Source: Micromonospora sp. NBRC 110009
GTDB taxonomy: Bacteria > Actinomycetota > Actinomycetes > Mycobacteriales > Micromonosporaceae
DNA: 64,000 nucleotides
Direction: 5' to 3'
Assembly (NCBI RefSeq): GCF_030518795.1
Contig: NZ_CP130427.1
Location: 3,410,001-3,474,000 of the forward strand
The translations under genes were made by a program, and so were the position numbers. Positions 52,275-61,006 of this stretch are shown here, in pieces. Position 1 is the first letter of the stretch; the number at the start of each line of letters is the position of its first letter. The notes below the pieces were generated by a model. That model did no database searches. It was not told the origin of the DNA and worked only from the letters and a program-made list of their open reading frames with translations.

Positions 52275-55200
52275 ATGCGCATCCGCAGTCGATCCGCCCG
52301 TCTCGCCGGTGTCCTGCTGCTGACGCCGATGCTCACCCTGGTCGGACCCGTCCCGGCCGGCGTCGCGGCACCCGCCGCCCCGCCGAGCACCCCCGCCGAG
52401 GACGCCCCGGCAGCGTCGTCCCGCCCCGACTCCGCGGTGGCCCTGGCCCGAGAGGGCGCCGCCGGTCTGGCGCCGGCCGGTGGCCTGGACACCGCGAAGA
52501 CCACCCGTCCGGTCGCCCCCGGACTCGACCTGACCTCCTTCGACCGGTACGACGCCGACGGCTGGCTGCGCGCGGACGCGCTCACCGCCGACCTCTCCGG
52601 CGGCGTCACCGTGGACTACGTCAACTCCGGCGCGGTCACCAGGGACGAGCCGCTGCGCACCGCGGTGGACCGCGCCCGCGCGGTGGCCGCCGTCAACGGT
52701 GACTTCTTCGACATCAACAACTCCGGCGCCGCGCAGGGCATCGGCATCCGCTCCGGCGAGCTGATCCAGTCGCCGGTCGCCGGGCACAGCAACGCCGTCG
52801 CGGTCAGCGCGGAAGGGCTGGGCCGGGTCATCCAGATCGGCTTCGAGGGCAGCGCGACGCTGCCGGTCGGGCCGGTCCCGCTGACCCAGTTCAACAACAT
52901 GGTCCAGCCGAACGGCATCGGAGTCTTCACCCCGCTCTGGGGCTCGTACACCCGGCAGCGGGCGGTGAGCGGCGCGGCGCGGCTGGTCGAGGTGACGGTG
53001 ACCGGCGGCAAGGTGGCGACCGTGGCCACCGCCGCGGGCGAGGGCCCGATCCCGGCCGGCAGCACGGTCCTGCTCGGCCGGGAGGCCGGGGCGGACGCCC
53101 TGGCGGCGCTGCGGCCGGGCGACCCGGTCGGCCTGACCTGGCGGCCGAAGGCCTCCGACGGCACCAGCCCGCGGGCGGCGGTCGGCGGCGGCAGCGTGCT
53201 GGTCCGGGACGGGGTGGTGCAGGACATCGCCGACCAGAGCCTGGCCCCGCGCACCTCGGTCGGCTTCTCCGCCGACGGCCGCAAGCTGATCATGATGACG
53301 GTGGACGGCCGGCAGGTGGACAGCCGGGGCGTCACCCAGACCGAGATGGGCCGGATGATGCGCGAGCTGGGCGCGTGGAACGCGCTCAACCTCGACGGCG
53401 GCGGCTCCTCGACCCTGCTGGCCCGGGAGCCCGGCGCGGCGGCGGTCCAGGTGGAGAACAGCCCCTCGGACGGCAGCGAGCGCCCGGTGCCGAACGGCCT
53501 GGCCATCTACGCCCCCGAGGGCAGCGGCCGGCTCACCGGCTACTGGCTGGAGACCGCCAGCGACCCGACCGCGGCGCCCGGCGTCGCCCCGGTCCGCGGC
53601 GGCCGGCCGGACCGGGTCTTCCCCGGCCTCACCCGGCGGCTCACCGCCGCCGGCTACGACGAGACGTACGGGCCGGCGGCCGGCGCGCCGCAGTGGCGGG
53701 CCGACCCGGCCGCCCAGGGCACGGTGGACGACGAGGGCGTGTTCCGGGCCGGCCGGCCCGGCCACAGCACCGTCACCGCCTGGCGGGAGGAGGCGCGGGG
53801 CGCCCTCGACCTGACCGTGCTCGGCCCGCTGGAGCGGATCGACGCGACCGTCGACCGGCTCGGCCTGAACAAGGCGGGCGACACCGCCCTGTTCGGCGTG
53901 GTGGGCTACGACGCCGAGGGCAACACCGCGCCGATCGAGCCCGCCGACCTGAAGCTGGAGTACGACAATGACCTGCTCGCCATCACCCCGAGGGCGGACG
54001 GCAACCTGGACCTCAAGGCCCTCGGCGACACCGGCTCCGCCCTGGTCGCCGTGACCGTCCGCGGGACCCGCACGGTGCTGCCGGTGACCATCGGCCTGAC
54101 CGACGTGCCGGTGGCGGGCTTCGACGACGCCGCGTCCTGGAAGTTCAGCCAGGCCCGGGCCAGCGGGGCCGTCGCCCCGGCTCCCGGGCACACCGGCACC
54201 GGCCTGAAGCTCTCCTACGACTTCAGCCAGTCCACCGGCACCCGGGCCGCGTACGCGGACCCGCCGGCCTGGATCGACGTGCCCGGCCAGCCGCAGGCCT
54301 TCGGCATGTGGATCAAGGGCAACGGCACGGGGGAGTGGCCCAGCCTGCACCTGCACGACGCCCAGGACACCCAGTTCGTGCTCCGCGGCCCGTACGTCAC
54401 CTGGACCGGCTGGCGCTACGTGGAGTTCGCCGTCCCGCCCGGGGTGCAGTACCCGGTCCGGGTGCGCCGGTTCTACGTGGCCGAGACCGACCCGGCCAAG
54501 CAGTACAAGAGCGAGGTCGTCATCGACGACCTGGTGGCCCGGGTGCCGCCGACGGTGCAGGTTCCGGCCGAGGAGAACCGCACCGACCGGGTGGTGCTGC
54601 GCGACGGCACGGTGGACGGCGCACCCTGGCGGTTCGCGGTGATGTCCGACGCCCAGTTCGTCGCCGCCGACCCGGACAGCGACCTGGTCGCCCAGGCCCG
54701 CCGTACGCTCCGCGAGATCCGGGCGGCGAAGCCGGACTTCCTGGTCATCGACGGGGACTTCGTGGACACCGCGTACCCGGCCGACTTCGCGCTGGCCAAG
54801 CGGATCCTGGACGAGGAGTTGGGCGGCGAACTGCCCTACTACTACGTCCCGGGCAACCACGAGATGATGGGCGCCCCGATCGACAACTTCCGCAGCGTCT
54901 TCGGTGACACCTCGCGGGTCTTCGACCACCAGGGCACCCGGTTCGTCACGCTGAGCACGGCGACCGGGTCGCTGCGCGGCGGCGGCTTCGACCAGGTGGA
55001 GCTGCTGCGGGACACGCTCGACGCGGCCGCCGCCGACCCGGCCGTCGGTTCGGTGACGGTGCTCTTCCACCACCCGCCCCGCGACCCCAGCCCGGCCAAG
55101 GCCAGCCAGCTCCTCGACCGCAAGGAGGCCGCCCTGGTCGAGCAGTGGCTGGCCGACTTCCAGCACCGCACCGGCAAGGGCGCGCTGATGGTCAACGGGC

Positions 55201-55733
55201 ACGTCGGCACCTTCCACGCCGACCGGGTGGACGGCGTGCCGTACGTGATCAACGGCAACTCGGGCAAGAACCCGTCCACCCCGCCGGAGCTCGGTGGCTT
55301 CACCGGCTGGACCGAGTTCGGCGTCGACCCGGTCACCCCGCAGGAGGCCGAGCGGGCCCGGCGCGACCCCCTCGCCGAGGGGCCGGACTGGGTCGAGGCG
55401 GAGTTCCACGCCCACGTCGACCGGCTCAGCCTGGCCGCGCCGGCCAGCGTCGCGGTCGGCGCCCCGGCGCCGGTCACCGCCACCCTCACCCAGCCCGGCG
55501 GCCGGACGATCCCGGTGGCCGCGCCGGTCAGCGCCGACTGGTCCGCTTCACCGAACCTGCTCGTCGGCGGGGCCGACGAGGTGAAGCCGTGGCACGTGGC
55601 CCGGTTCGACCCGGCCACCGGGCGCCTGACCGCGCTGCGGGCCGGCGGCCAGGTGGTGCTCGCGGTGACCGTCAACGGCGTCCGCGCCGAGGCGACGGTG
55701 ACCCTGACGGCGGCGGAGGCGCCCGCCGCCTGA
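52275..55733 (+). CDS. Secreted phosphodiester glycosidase / metallophosphatase fusion
   Basis: 1152 residues. A signal peptide ends near VAA-PAA (about residue 32). The first part (about 60-420) is a NAGPA-type phosphodiester glycosidase domain: RAVAAVNGDFFDINNSGAAQG and NALNLDGGGSSTLL are its signatures. Middle beta-sandwich regions follow (about 440-760). A calcineurin-like phosphatase domain (about 785-1050) has MSDAQF, IDGDFVD, PGNHE (about 860), LFHHPP and GHVGTFH. The first motif reads Asp-x-Gln instead of the usual Asp-x-His. A Big-type domain ends the protein. It could strip sugar phosphodiesters outside the cell and then release phosphate (inference). Confidence 0.85.
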   Translation: MRIRSRSARLAGVLLLTPMLTLVGPVPAGVAAPAAPPSTPAEDAPAASSRPDSAVALAREGAAGLAPAGGLDTAKTTRPVAPGLDLTSFDRYDADGWLRADALTADLSGGVTVDYVNSGAVTRDEPLRTAVDRARAVAAVNGDFFDINNSGAAQGIGIRSGELIQSPVAGHSNAVAVSAEGLGRVIQIGFEGSATLPVGPVPLTQFNNMVQPNGIGVFTPLWGSYTRQRAVSGAARLVEVTVTGGKVATVATAAGEGPIPAGSTVLLGREAGADALAALRPGDPVGLTWRPKASDGTSPRAAVGGGSVLVRDGVVQDIADQSLAPRTSVGFSADGRKLIMMTVDGRQVDSRGVTQTEMGRMMRELGAWNALNLDGGGSSTLLAREPGAAAVQVENSPSDGSERPVPNGLAIYAPEGSGRLTGYWLETASDPTAAPGVAPVRGGRPDRVFPGLTRRLTAAGYDETYGPAAGAPQWRADPAAQGTVDDEGVFRAGRPGHSTVTAWREEARGALDLTVLGPLERIDATVDRLGLNKAGDTALFGVVGYDAEGNTAPIEPADLKLEYDNDLLAITPRADGNLDLKALGDTGSALVAVTVRGTRTVLPVTIGLTDVPVAGFDDAASWKFSQARASGAVAPAPGHTGTGLKLSYDFSQSTGTRAAYADPPAWIDVPGQPQAFGMWIKGNGTGEWPSLHLHDAQDTQFVLRGPYVTWTGWRYVEFAVPPGVQYPVRVRRFYVAETDPAKQYKSEVVIDDLVARVPPTVQVPAEENRTDRVVLRDGTVDGAPWRFAVMSDAQFVAADPDSDLVAQARRTLREIRAAKPDFLVIDGDFVDTAYPADFALAKRILDEELGGELPYYYVPGNHEMMGAPIDNFRSVFGDTSRVFDHQGTRFVTLSTATGSLRGGGFDQVELLRDTLDAAAADPAVGSVTVLFHHPPRDPSPAKASQLLDRKEAALVEQWLADFQHRTGKGALMVNGHVGTFHADRVDGVPYVINGNSGKNPSTPPELGGFTGWTEFGVDPVTPQEAERARRDPLAEGPDWVEAEFHAHVDRLSLAAPASVAVGAPAPVTATLTQPGGRTIPVAAPVSADWSASPNLLVGGADEVKPWHVARFDPATGRLTALRAGGQVVLAVTVNGVRAEATVTLTAAEAPAA

Positions 55734-55742
55734 GCGGGAAGC

Positions 55743-55820
55743 AGGGGCCCCCTGTTAACACCTGGCGTTAACAGGGGGCCCGTGCTCTACCGGAGGCGTT
55801 AACAAGGGGCCCCTCCTTGC
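55743..55820. repeat. Dispersed 3'-flank repeat, locus D (three core copies)
   Basis: Core copies lie at 55764-55781 and 55795-55813, 31 nt apart, and an extra inverted copy at 55743-55762. The inverted pair forms a 15-bp perfect stem (55745-55759 with 55767-55781). The GGGGCCCCTCCTTGC end is about 5 nt from the stop of the kinase gene at 55825. Confidence 0.88.
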
Positions 55821-55824
55821 ACCC

Positions 55825-56721
55825 TCAGAAGTCGCCCTCGGCGACCTGGAACACGGTCAGGCCGAGTGAGCGCCACATCCGGACCACCTGCTGCCGATCG
55901 TCGAAGACGCCGGCCACCCGGTACCGGCCCTTGATCTCGCGCTCGTAGATCTCCTGCTTGACCACGGCGTCCTTGCGGTTGTCGCCGACCGCCCGCAGGT
56001 GCAGCGCCAGGTAGGGGACCTTGACGTGCCGGTCCAGCCAGGCCTCGGTGGCCGGCCGCGCGGTCGCGTCCCGGCCCGAGCAGAAGACCACCCCGTGCCC
56101 GGCCGCGTGCATCGCCCGCACCGCCGCGATCACCGCCTCGTTCGGCGCGTCCTCCCCGACCCGGGTCATGTCGTACGGGCTGCGGGAGACGTTCAACGCC
56201 ACCGTGCCGTCGATGTCGACCAGCACGATCGCCGGTGGCTCGGGGTGCGGCGGGTGGACCCGGGCCGGCGTGCCCGTGCGGGCCGTCGGCACCGGCAGCG
56301 GTAACGGCCGGTCGGCCAGGTAGCGCTCGTGCAGCCGGCGGATCGCCGCCTCGCCGACCCGGTCCGCCTCCGGCCGCGCGGCGTCCCGGCGCAGGCACTC
56401 CTCCAGCGGCACGTCGGTGAAGTCGTGCACCTCGAACGCGGCGCCGAACCGCTCGGCCAGCTCGGCCCAGTCCCGCAGCGTGCGGGAGCGCAGGTTGGTG
56501 TCGTCCACGCAGACGCTCACCCGGGCCGCCAGCAGCGCCTCCACCTGAGCCCGCTGGGCCCGGGTGACCTGCCCCTCGGCCCACTGGGTGAAGAGCCGCT
56601 CGCCGTGCATCATCCGGCGCAGGTCGTCGCGGTTGACCCGGACCACCCCCGGCTGGAGCCGCCGGGCGAAGGTGGTCTTGCCGGAGGCGGGCAGCCCACG
56701 CGTCGCGATCAGGCAGAACAT
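55825..56721 (-). CDS. Polynucleotide kinase-phosphatase-like protein (T4 Pnkp type)
   Basis: 298 residues. The N-terminal P-loop is [14 protein letters not shown] (about 8-21), followed by [12 protein letters not shown] and [10 protein letters not shown] as in 5'-kinases of the T4 Pnkp group. The C-terminal HAD phosphatase has [11 protein letters not shown] (Asp169, Asp171) and VVFCSGRD, with a final [10 protein letters not shown]4-type proteins phosphorylate 5' ends and remove 3' phosphates of nicked RNA or DNA. No ligase or repair partner is adjacent. ATG 56721 is preferred, with GGGGTGA upstream. Confidence 0.85.
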   Translation of the reverse strand: MFCLIATRGLPASGKTTFARRLQPGVVRVNRDDLRRMMHGERLFTQWAEGQVTRAQRAQVEALLAARVSVCVDDTNLRSRTLRDWAELAERFGAAFEVHDFTDVPLEECLRRDAARPEADRVGEAAIRRLHERYLADRPLPLPVPTARTGTPARVHPPHPEPPAIVLVDIDGTVALNVSRSPYDMTRVGEDAPNEAVIAAVRAMHAAGHGVVFCSGRDATARPATEAWLDRHVKVPYLALHLRAVGDNRKDAVVKQEIYEREIKGRYRVAGVFDDRQQVVRMWRSLGLTVFQVAEGDF

Positions 56722-56909
56722 CCGCTTCACCCCTGTCCGTCCGATCCCGGTGCCACGGTACGACGGGGAATGCCCCCGGTCCGGGCGGGAATGCGTACGA
56801 CGAGGCGAGCGTTGCGCCTGCCGGACCTCGTGTGCGGCCCGCTCGCCGGGTCGGCGGACGCCCATGGCACACTGGTCAATCGGCCACCGGTTCCGGTTCA
56901 CGCCCAGAG

Positions 56910-56927
56910 CCCGTCGCGAACGACGGG
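56910..56927 (+). promoter_or_regulatory. Hairpin in the rpmE leader
   Basis: CCCGTCG (56910-56916), CGAA loop, CGACGGG (56921-56927), about 48 nt before rpmE. A related CGACGGG string recurs at 56933-56939. Ribosomal protein L31 leaders with regulatory hairpins are known from actinobacteria, so autoregulation by L31 is possible. The assignment is tentative. Confidence 0.4.
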
Positions 56928-56975
56928 GAGCACGACGGGCGACCCGGCGACCACCGACGAAAGGACCGAGGCGAC

Positions 56976-57200
56976 ATGAAGCCCAACATCCACCCGGAGT
57001 ACGTGACCACCGAGGTCCGCTGCTCCTGCGGCAACACCTTCACGACCCGTAGCACCGCCAAGGGCGGTCAGATCAGCGTCGAGACCTGCAGCGCCTGCCA
57101 CCCGTTCTACACCGGCAAGCAGCGCGTCCTGGACACCGCCGGTCGGGTCGCGAAGTTCCAGCAGAAGTACGCCAAGGTTCAGGCCAAGAAGGCCAAGTAG
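56976..57200 (+). CDS. rpmE: 50S ribosomal protein L31 (zinc-binding type)
   Basis: A 74-residue ribosomal protein. It is the zinc-containing (C+) form: Cys16, Cys18, Cys38 and Cys41, with [21 protein letters not shown] core [22 protein letters not shown] 56976 follows AAGGACCGAGG. The place before prfA is the usual actinomycete order. Zinc-replete cells would use this form; a zinc-free paralogue, if any, lies elsewhere. Confidence 0.97.
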   Translation: MKPNIHPEYVTTEVRCSCGNTFTTRSTAKGGQISVETCSACHPFYTGKQRVLDTAGRVAKFQQKYAKVQAKKAK

Positions 57201-57212
57201 CTCCACCGACGA

Positions 57213-57245
57213 CGCCCGTGTCCGGCTCCGCGCCGGGCGCGGGCG
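57213..57245 (+). terminator. Hairpin between rpmE and prfA
   Basis: A 13-bp stem including two G-U pairs (57213-57225 with 57233-57245), loop 7 nt, followed by TTCGTCCGTT. It would partly end the rpmE message before prfA. Confidence 0.7.
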
Positions 57246-57309
57246 TTCGTCCGTTCTCGCCCGTTTATTCCCATCCCCGCCGGGTCGCCGTCGAAGGAGC
57301 ATCCGCAGC

Positions 57310-58398
57310 ATGAGCAGTGAGCGCCTGGCCGCCCTCCTCGACGAGTACGCCGAGCTGGAGCGGCGGCTGGCCGACCCGGCCATCCACGCCGACCAGGGCA
57401 CCGCCCGGCGGGTCGGCCGGCGCTACGCCGAGCTGGTCCCGCTGCAGAAGGCCGCCGGCGAGCTGGAGCAGGCCCGCGCCGACCTGACCGCGGCCCGCGA
57501 GCTGGCCGCCGAGGACCCGGCCTTCGCCGCCGAGGCGGAGGCGATCGCCGCCACGCTGCCGGCGCTGGAGGAGAAGCTCGCGGAGCTGCTGATCCCGCGC
57601 GACCCGCACGACGCCAAGGACGTCATCGTCGAGATCAAGGCCGGCGAGGGCGGCGAGGAGTCGGCGCTCTTCGCCGGCGACCTGCTCCGGATGTACACCC
57701 GGTACGCCGAGCGGCACGGCTGGACCACCGAGGTGATCGACTCCCAGGACTCCGACCTCGGCGGCGTCAAGGACATCTCCCTGGCGATCAAGACCAAGGG
57801 CGTCCCGGAGGGCGGCAACGGGGTCTGGTCCCGGCTCAAGTGGGAGGGCGGCGTGCACCGGGTGCAGCGCGTCCCGGTCACCGAGTCGCAGGGCCGGATC
57901 CACACCAGCGCGGCCGGCGTGCTGGTGCTGCCGGAGGCCGAGGACGTGGACGTCAACATCGACCCGAACGACCTGCGGATCGACGTGTTCCGCTCGTCCG
58001 GGCCCGGCGGGCAGTCGGTCAACACCACCGACTCGGCGGTCCGGATCACCCACGTGCCGACCGGGATCGTGGTCTCCTGCCAGAACGAGAAGTCGCAGCT
58101 GCAGAACCGGGAGCAGGCCATGCGGATCCTGCGGGCCCGGCTGCTCGCGGCGGCGCAGGAGCAGGCCGACGCGGCCGCCTCGGACGCGCGCAAGGCGCAG
58201 GTCCGCACGGTGGACCGGTCCGAGCGCATCCGGACGTACAACTTCCCGCAGAACCGGATCACCGACCACCGGATCGGCTACACGGCGTACAACCTGGACC
58301 TGGCGCTGGCCGGGGAGCTGGACGGCGTGCTGGACGCCCTCACCGAGGCCGACCGCGCCGCCCGCCTGGCCGGCGAGACGGAACTCACCCGCCGCTGA
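57310..58398 (+). CDS. prfA: Peptide chain release factor 1
   Basis: 362 residues. The class I release factor reads UAA and UAG. The codon-recognition tripeptide region is [16 protein letters not shown] (Pro-Val-Thr), which marks RF1 rather than RF2. The catalytic GGQ is in [18 protein letters not shown] (Gly233-Gln235), the site that PrmC methylates; prmC lies 1.7 kb downstream. ATG 57310 follows AAGGAG. A hairpin shared with the convergent GGDEF gene follows. Confidence 0.97.
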   Translation: MSSERLAALLDEYAELERRLADPAIHADQGTARRVGRRYAELVPLQKAAGELEQARADLTAARELAAEDPAFAAEAEAIAATLPALEEKLAELLIPRDPHDAKDVIVEIKAGEGGEESALFAGDLLRMYTRYAERHGWTTEVIDSQDSDLGGVKDISLAIKTKGVPEGGNGVWSRLKWEGGVHRVQRVPVTESQGRIHTSAAGVLVLPEAEDVDVNIDPNDLRIDVFRSSGPGGQSVNTTDSAVRITHVPTGIVVSCQNEKSQLQNREQAMRILRARLLAAAQEQADAAASDARKAQVRTVDRSERIRTYNFPQNRITDHRIGYTAYNLDLALAGELDGVLDALTEADRAARLAGETELTRR

Positions 58399-58399
58399 G

Positions 58400-58434
58400 C
58401 TGACCCCGCCGGGCCGGACGCCCCGGCGGGTCAG
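58400..58434. terminator. Bidirectional terminator after prfA
   Basis: Left arm 58400-58413 and right arm 58422-58434 pair over 13 bp with a single bulged C. The hairpin overlaps the stop codon of the convergent GGDEF gene. Confidence 0.75.
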
Positions 58435-59984
58435 GAGGCGCGGGCGCGGTCCTTGGCGCGGAGCATCTCCCGGTCGGCCAGCTCGAACGCGGCGCCCAGG
58501 GCCTCCCGGACGCTCGCCCCGGACCCGCCGGTCACCTCGGCGAAGCCGATGCTCACCCCGACCGGGGTGCCCGGCACCAGGGACGCCCAGTCCTCGGTGC
58601 GGACGGCGGCCTGGATCCGGCGGGCCACCTCCGCCGCCTCGGCCATCCCCGTCTCGGGCAGCACCACCACGAACTCGTCCCCGCCGTAGCGGGCCACGAA
58701 GTCACCGCGCCGCATCACCCGGTTGATCACCCCGGCGATGCGTTGCAGCACCAGGTCGCCCGAGTGGTGGCCGTGCCGGGTGTTCACCGCCTTGAAGCCG
58801 TCCAGGTCGCAGACGCCGATCACCACCCGGTCGCCCCGGGCCACCACCGCGCCGATGTAGCGCTCCAGCCGGCGCCGGTTGGGCAGCCCGGTCAGCGGGT
58901 CGGTCAGCGCCTCGCCCTCGTACCGGGCGGCCTCCCGGCGCATCTCCTCGTGGTCGATCCGGGCGGCGATGCCGTCGATGTAGACGTCCCGCAGCCGGTC
59001 GTTTCGCTGGGCGGCGAGCCGGAACGCGTGCCGGTCGGCGCGGTGCGCGGCGGCGTGGTCCCCGGCCCGGGCCAGCGCGATGCTGCGCAGCCGGGGCGCC
59101 TCGGCCGCGCCGAGGGTCTCGTTGGAGACCCGGGTGGTGTCCAGCCGGGTGACCGCCTCGATCGGCCGGCCGTCGGCGATGGCCAGGCAGACCTGGCCGA
59201 GCTGGCGCAGGTCGCGGGCGCGGGCGCTGTCGCCGCCGTGGGCGAGCAGCCGGGCGGGGTCGGCGTCGGTGCCGGTCTCCACCCGGTCGCCGAGGGCGGC
59301 CCGCCGGGCGGCCGCGTACCCGTACGCGGCGAGGCTGCTCGGCCGGAGGTCGCCGGCCCGGCCGCTGCGCAGGAAGCGGCCGAAGTCGCCCGCCACGTCG
59401 CGCAGCACCCGCAGGCAGCCGTCGCTGTCGCCGTTGTGGTCCAGGGCGACCGCGTTGCGCAGCCGGATCCCCGGGGCGGCGAAGGTCTCCTCGGGGATGC
59501 CGGCGGTGACGCCCACCTGGCGGGCGCGCTCGATCGCCCCGAGGGCGTGCCCGTGGAAGCTGAGGTACGAGTAGGCCATCGCCAGGTCGTGCCAGCCCCA
59601 GGCGGTGTCCCGATCCGGATCGTCGTCCGCGGTCAGCGCCCGGGCCGCCTTCACCAGGTGGGTGACGCAGCGGTCCAACGCCCCCTGGTGGTGCGCGGCG
59701 AGCGCGGCGAGGGCGTTGAGGTGCCCGTGCAGGTACGGCTCGGCGAGGTCCCGGACGGCGGCGGACGCCTCCTCGATGGCCCGGGTGAACTCGGCCGTGC
59801 GGCCGAGATTGATCAGGGCGGAGAGGCGCTGGACCAGCGCGTCGGCCCGGGCGTACGGGTCCTGGGTGGTCCGGATCACCCGGTCGAGCAGGACGCACGC
59901 CTCCGCGGAGCGGCTCGCCTCCTGCAAGGTCCGCGCGCGCCGAAGGGCGTCAACCTGGTCATCGACCCGGTCGAGCCAACCCAC
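58431..59984 (-). CDS. GGDEF diguanylate cyclase with N-terminal TPR-like region
   Basis: 517 residues with no membrane helix. The first 345 or so residues are helical and Ala/Arg-rich with TPR-like repeats. The GGDEF domain (about 355-515) has DPLTGLPNRRRLERYI, DLDGFKAVNTRHGHHSGD and RYGGDEFVVVLPE (GGDEF 434-438), so it should make cyclic di-GMP. RRGD five residues before GGDEF is an intact RxxD inhibitory site. GTG 59984 is the start because AAGGAGGT lies 5 nt upstream; a longer frame lacks support. It sits between prfA and prmC on the opposite strand. Confidence 0.9.
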   Translation of the reverse strand: MGWLDRVDDQVDALRRARTLQEASRSAEACVLLDRVIRTTQDPYARADALVQRLSALINLGRTAEFTRAIEEASAAVRDLAEPYLHGHLNALAALAAHHQGALDRCVTHLVKAARALTADDDPDRDTAWGWHDLAMAYSYLSFHGHALGAIERARQVGVTAGIPEETFAAPGIRLRNAVALDHNGDSDGCLRVLRDVAGDFGRFLRSGRAGDLRPSSLAAYGYAAARRAALGDRVETGTDADPARLLAHGGDSARARDLRQLGQVCLAIADGRPIEAVTRLDTTRVSNETLGAAEAPRLRSIALARAGDHAAAHRADRHAFRLAAQRNDRLRDVYIDGIAARIDHEEMRREAARYEGEALTDPLTGLPNRRRLERYIGAVVARGDRVVIGVCDLDGFKAVNTRHGHHSGDLVLQRIAGVINRVMRRGDFVARYGGDEFVVVLPETGMAEAAEVARRIQAAVRTEDWASLVPGTPVGVSIGFAEVTGGSGASVREALGAAFELADREMLRAKDRARAS

Positions 59985-60058
59985 CCGCGACCTCCTTGTC
60001 GGTGTGCCCCTGGACGCACCCGCTCGTGATGTCACCTGCGACGCTTCATGATTATGTC

Positions 60059-61006
60059 GTGACCTCCCTCCCGCAACACCCGTCCGAAGGGACAGAACGC
60101 GAGCGCCCCTCACTGGTGGTCGCCCGGGCTGCCCGAACGCTCGCCGCGGCGGGTGTCGAGGCACCCCGGGCGGAGGCGGAGCTGCTGGCCGCGTACGTGC
60201 TGGCGGTGCCGCGCGGGCGGCTGGCGCTGGCCGACGGCTTCACCCCCGAGCAGCGGGACCGCCTCGACGGGCTGGTGGCGCGGCGGGCCGCCCGGGAGCC
60301 GCTGCAGCACCTCACCGGCGTCGCCGGCTTCCGGCACCTGGAGCTGGCGGTCGGCCCCGGGGTGTTCGTGCCCCGGCCGGAGACCGAACTGCTCGCCGGC
60401 TGGGCGCTGGCGCAGGGGCGGCGGTTCGACCGCCCGCTGGTGGTGGACCTGTGCAGCGGTTCGGGGGCGATCGCCCTGGCGGTCGCCCAGGAGCTGCCGG
60501 CGGCCCGGGTGGTGGCGGTGGAGCGGTCCCCGGCGGCGCTGGCCTGGCTGCGCCGCAACGCCGCCGAGCGGGCCGCCGCCGGGGACCCCCCGATCGAGGT
60601 GGTGGCCGCCGACGTCACCGACCCGGACCTCCTCCCCGGCCTGGTGGGCCGGGTCGACGTGCTGGTCTGCAACCCGCCGTACGTGCCGCGCGCGGTGGTC
60701 GTACCGCCGGAGGTGGCCGGGCACGACCCGGCCGAGGCGGTCTTCGGCGGGGCGGACGGGCTGGACGTGATCCGGCCGGTGGTGACCCGGGCGGCCGAGC
60801 TGCTCCGCCCGGGCGGCGCGTTGGGCGTGGAGCACGACGACACCCACGGCGCCGCGGTGCCGGCGCTGCTCGTCGCCGACGGCCGGTACGAGCGCGTCGA
60901 GGAGCACCGTGACCTGGTCGGCCGGCCTCGGTTCGCCACCGCGTCCCGCCGGGCGGACGGCCAGCACGCCGACCCCGCTGCGGCGTGGCAGACTGGCTCC
61001 TCGTGA
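60059..61006 (+). CDS. prmC: Peptide chain release factor N5-glutamine methyltransferase
   Basis: About 315 residues. The AdoMet fold has VVDLCSGSGAIALAVA, and the catalytic motif VCNPPYVP (NPPY) binds the GGQ glutamine of release factors. The N-terminal helical substrate-binding domain is present (EAPRAEAELLAAYVL). GTG 60059 is chosen: CATGAT lies 6 nt upstream, so the mRNA may be leaderless. An upstream extension to 59996 is unlikely. The stop codon overlaps the tsaC start by one base. Confidence 0.93.
   Translation: MTSLPQHPSEGTERERPSLVVARAARTLAAAGVEAPRAEAELLAAYVLAVPRGRLALADGFTPEQRDRLDGLVARRAAREPLQHLTGVAGFRHLELAVGPGVFVPRPETELLAGWALAQGRRFDRPLVVDLCSGSGAIALAVAQELPAARVVAVERSPAALAWLRRNAAERAAAGDPPIEVVAADVTDPDLLPGLVGRVDVLVCNPPYVPRAVVVPPEVAGHDPAEAVFGGADGLDVIRPVVTRAAELLRPGGALGVEHDDTHGAAVPALLVADGRYERVEEHRDLVGRPRFATASRRADGQHADPAAAWQTGSS

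Noticed and set aside
52248..55415. A 1055-codon minus-strand frame opposite the glycosidase/phosphatase gene
   Set aside because: It lacks recognisable domains and lies opposite a gene with clear signal peptide, glycosidase and phosphatase motifs.
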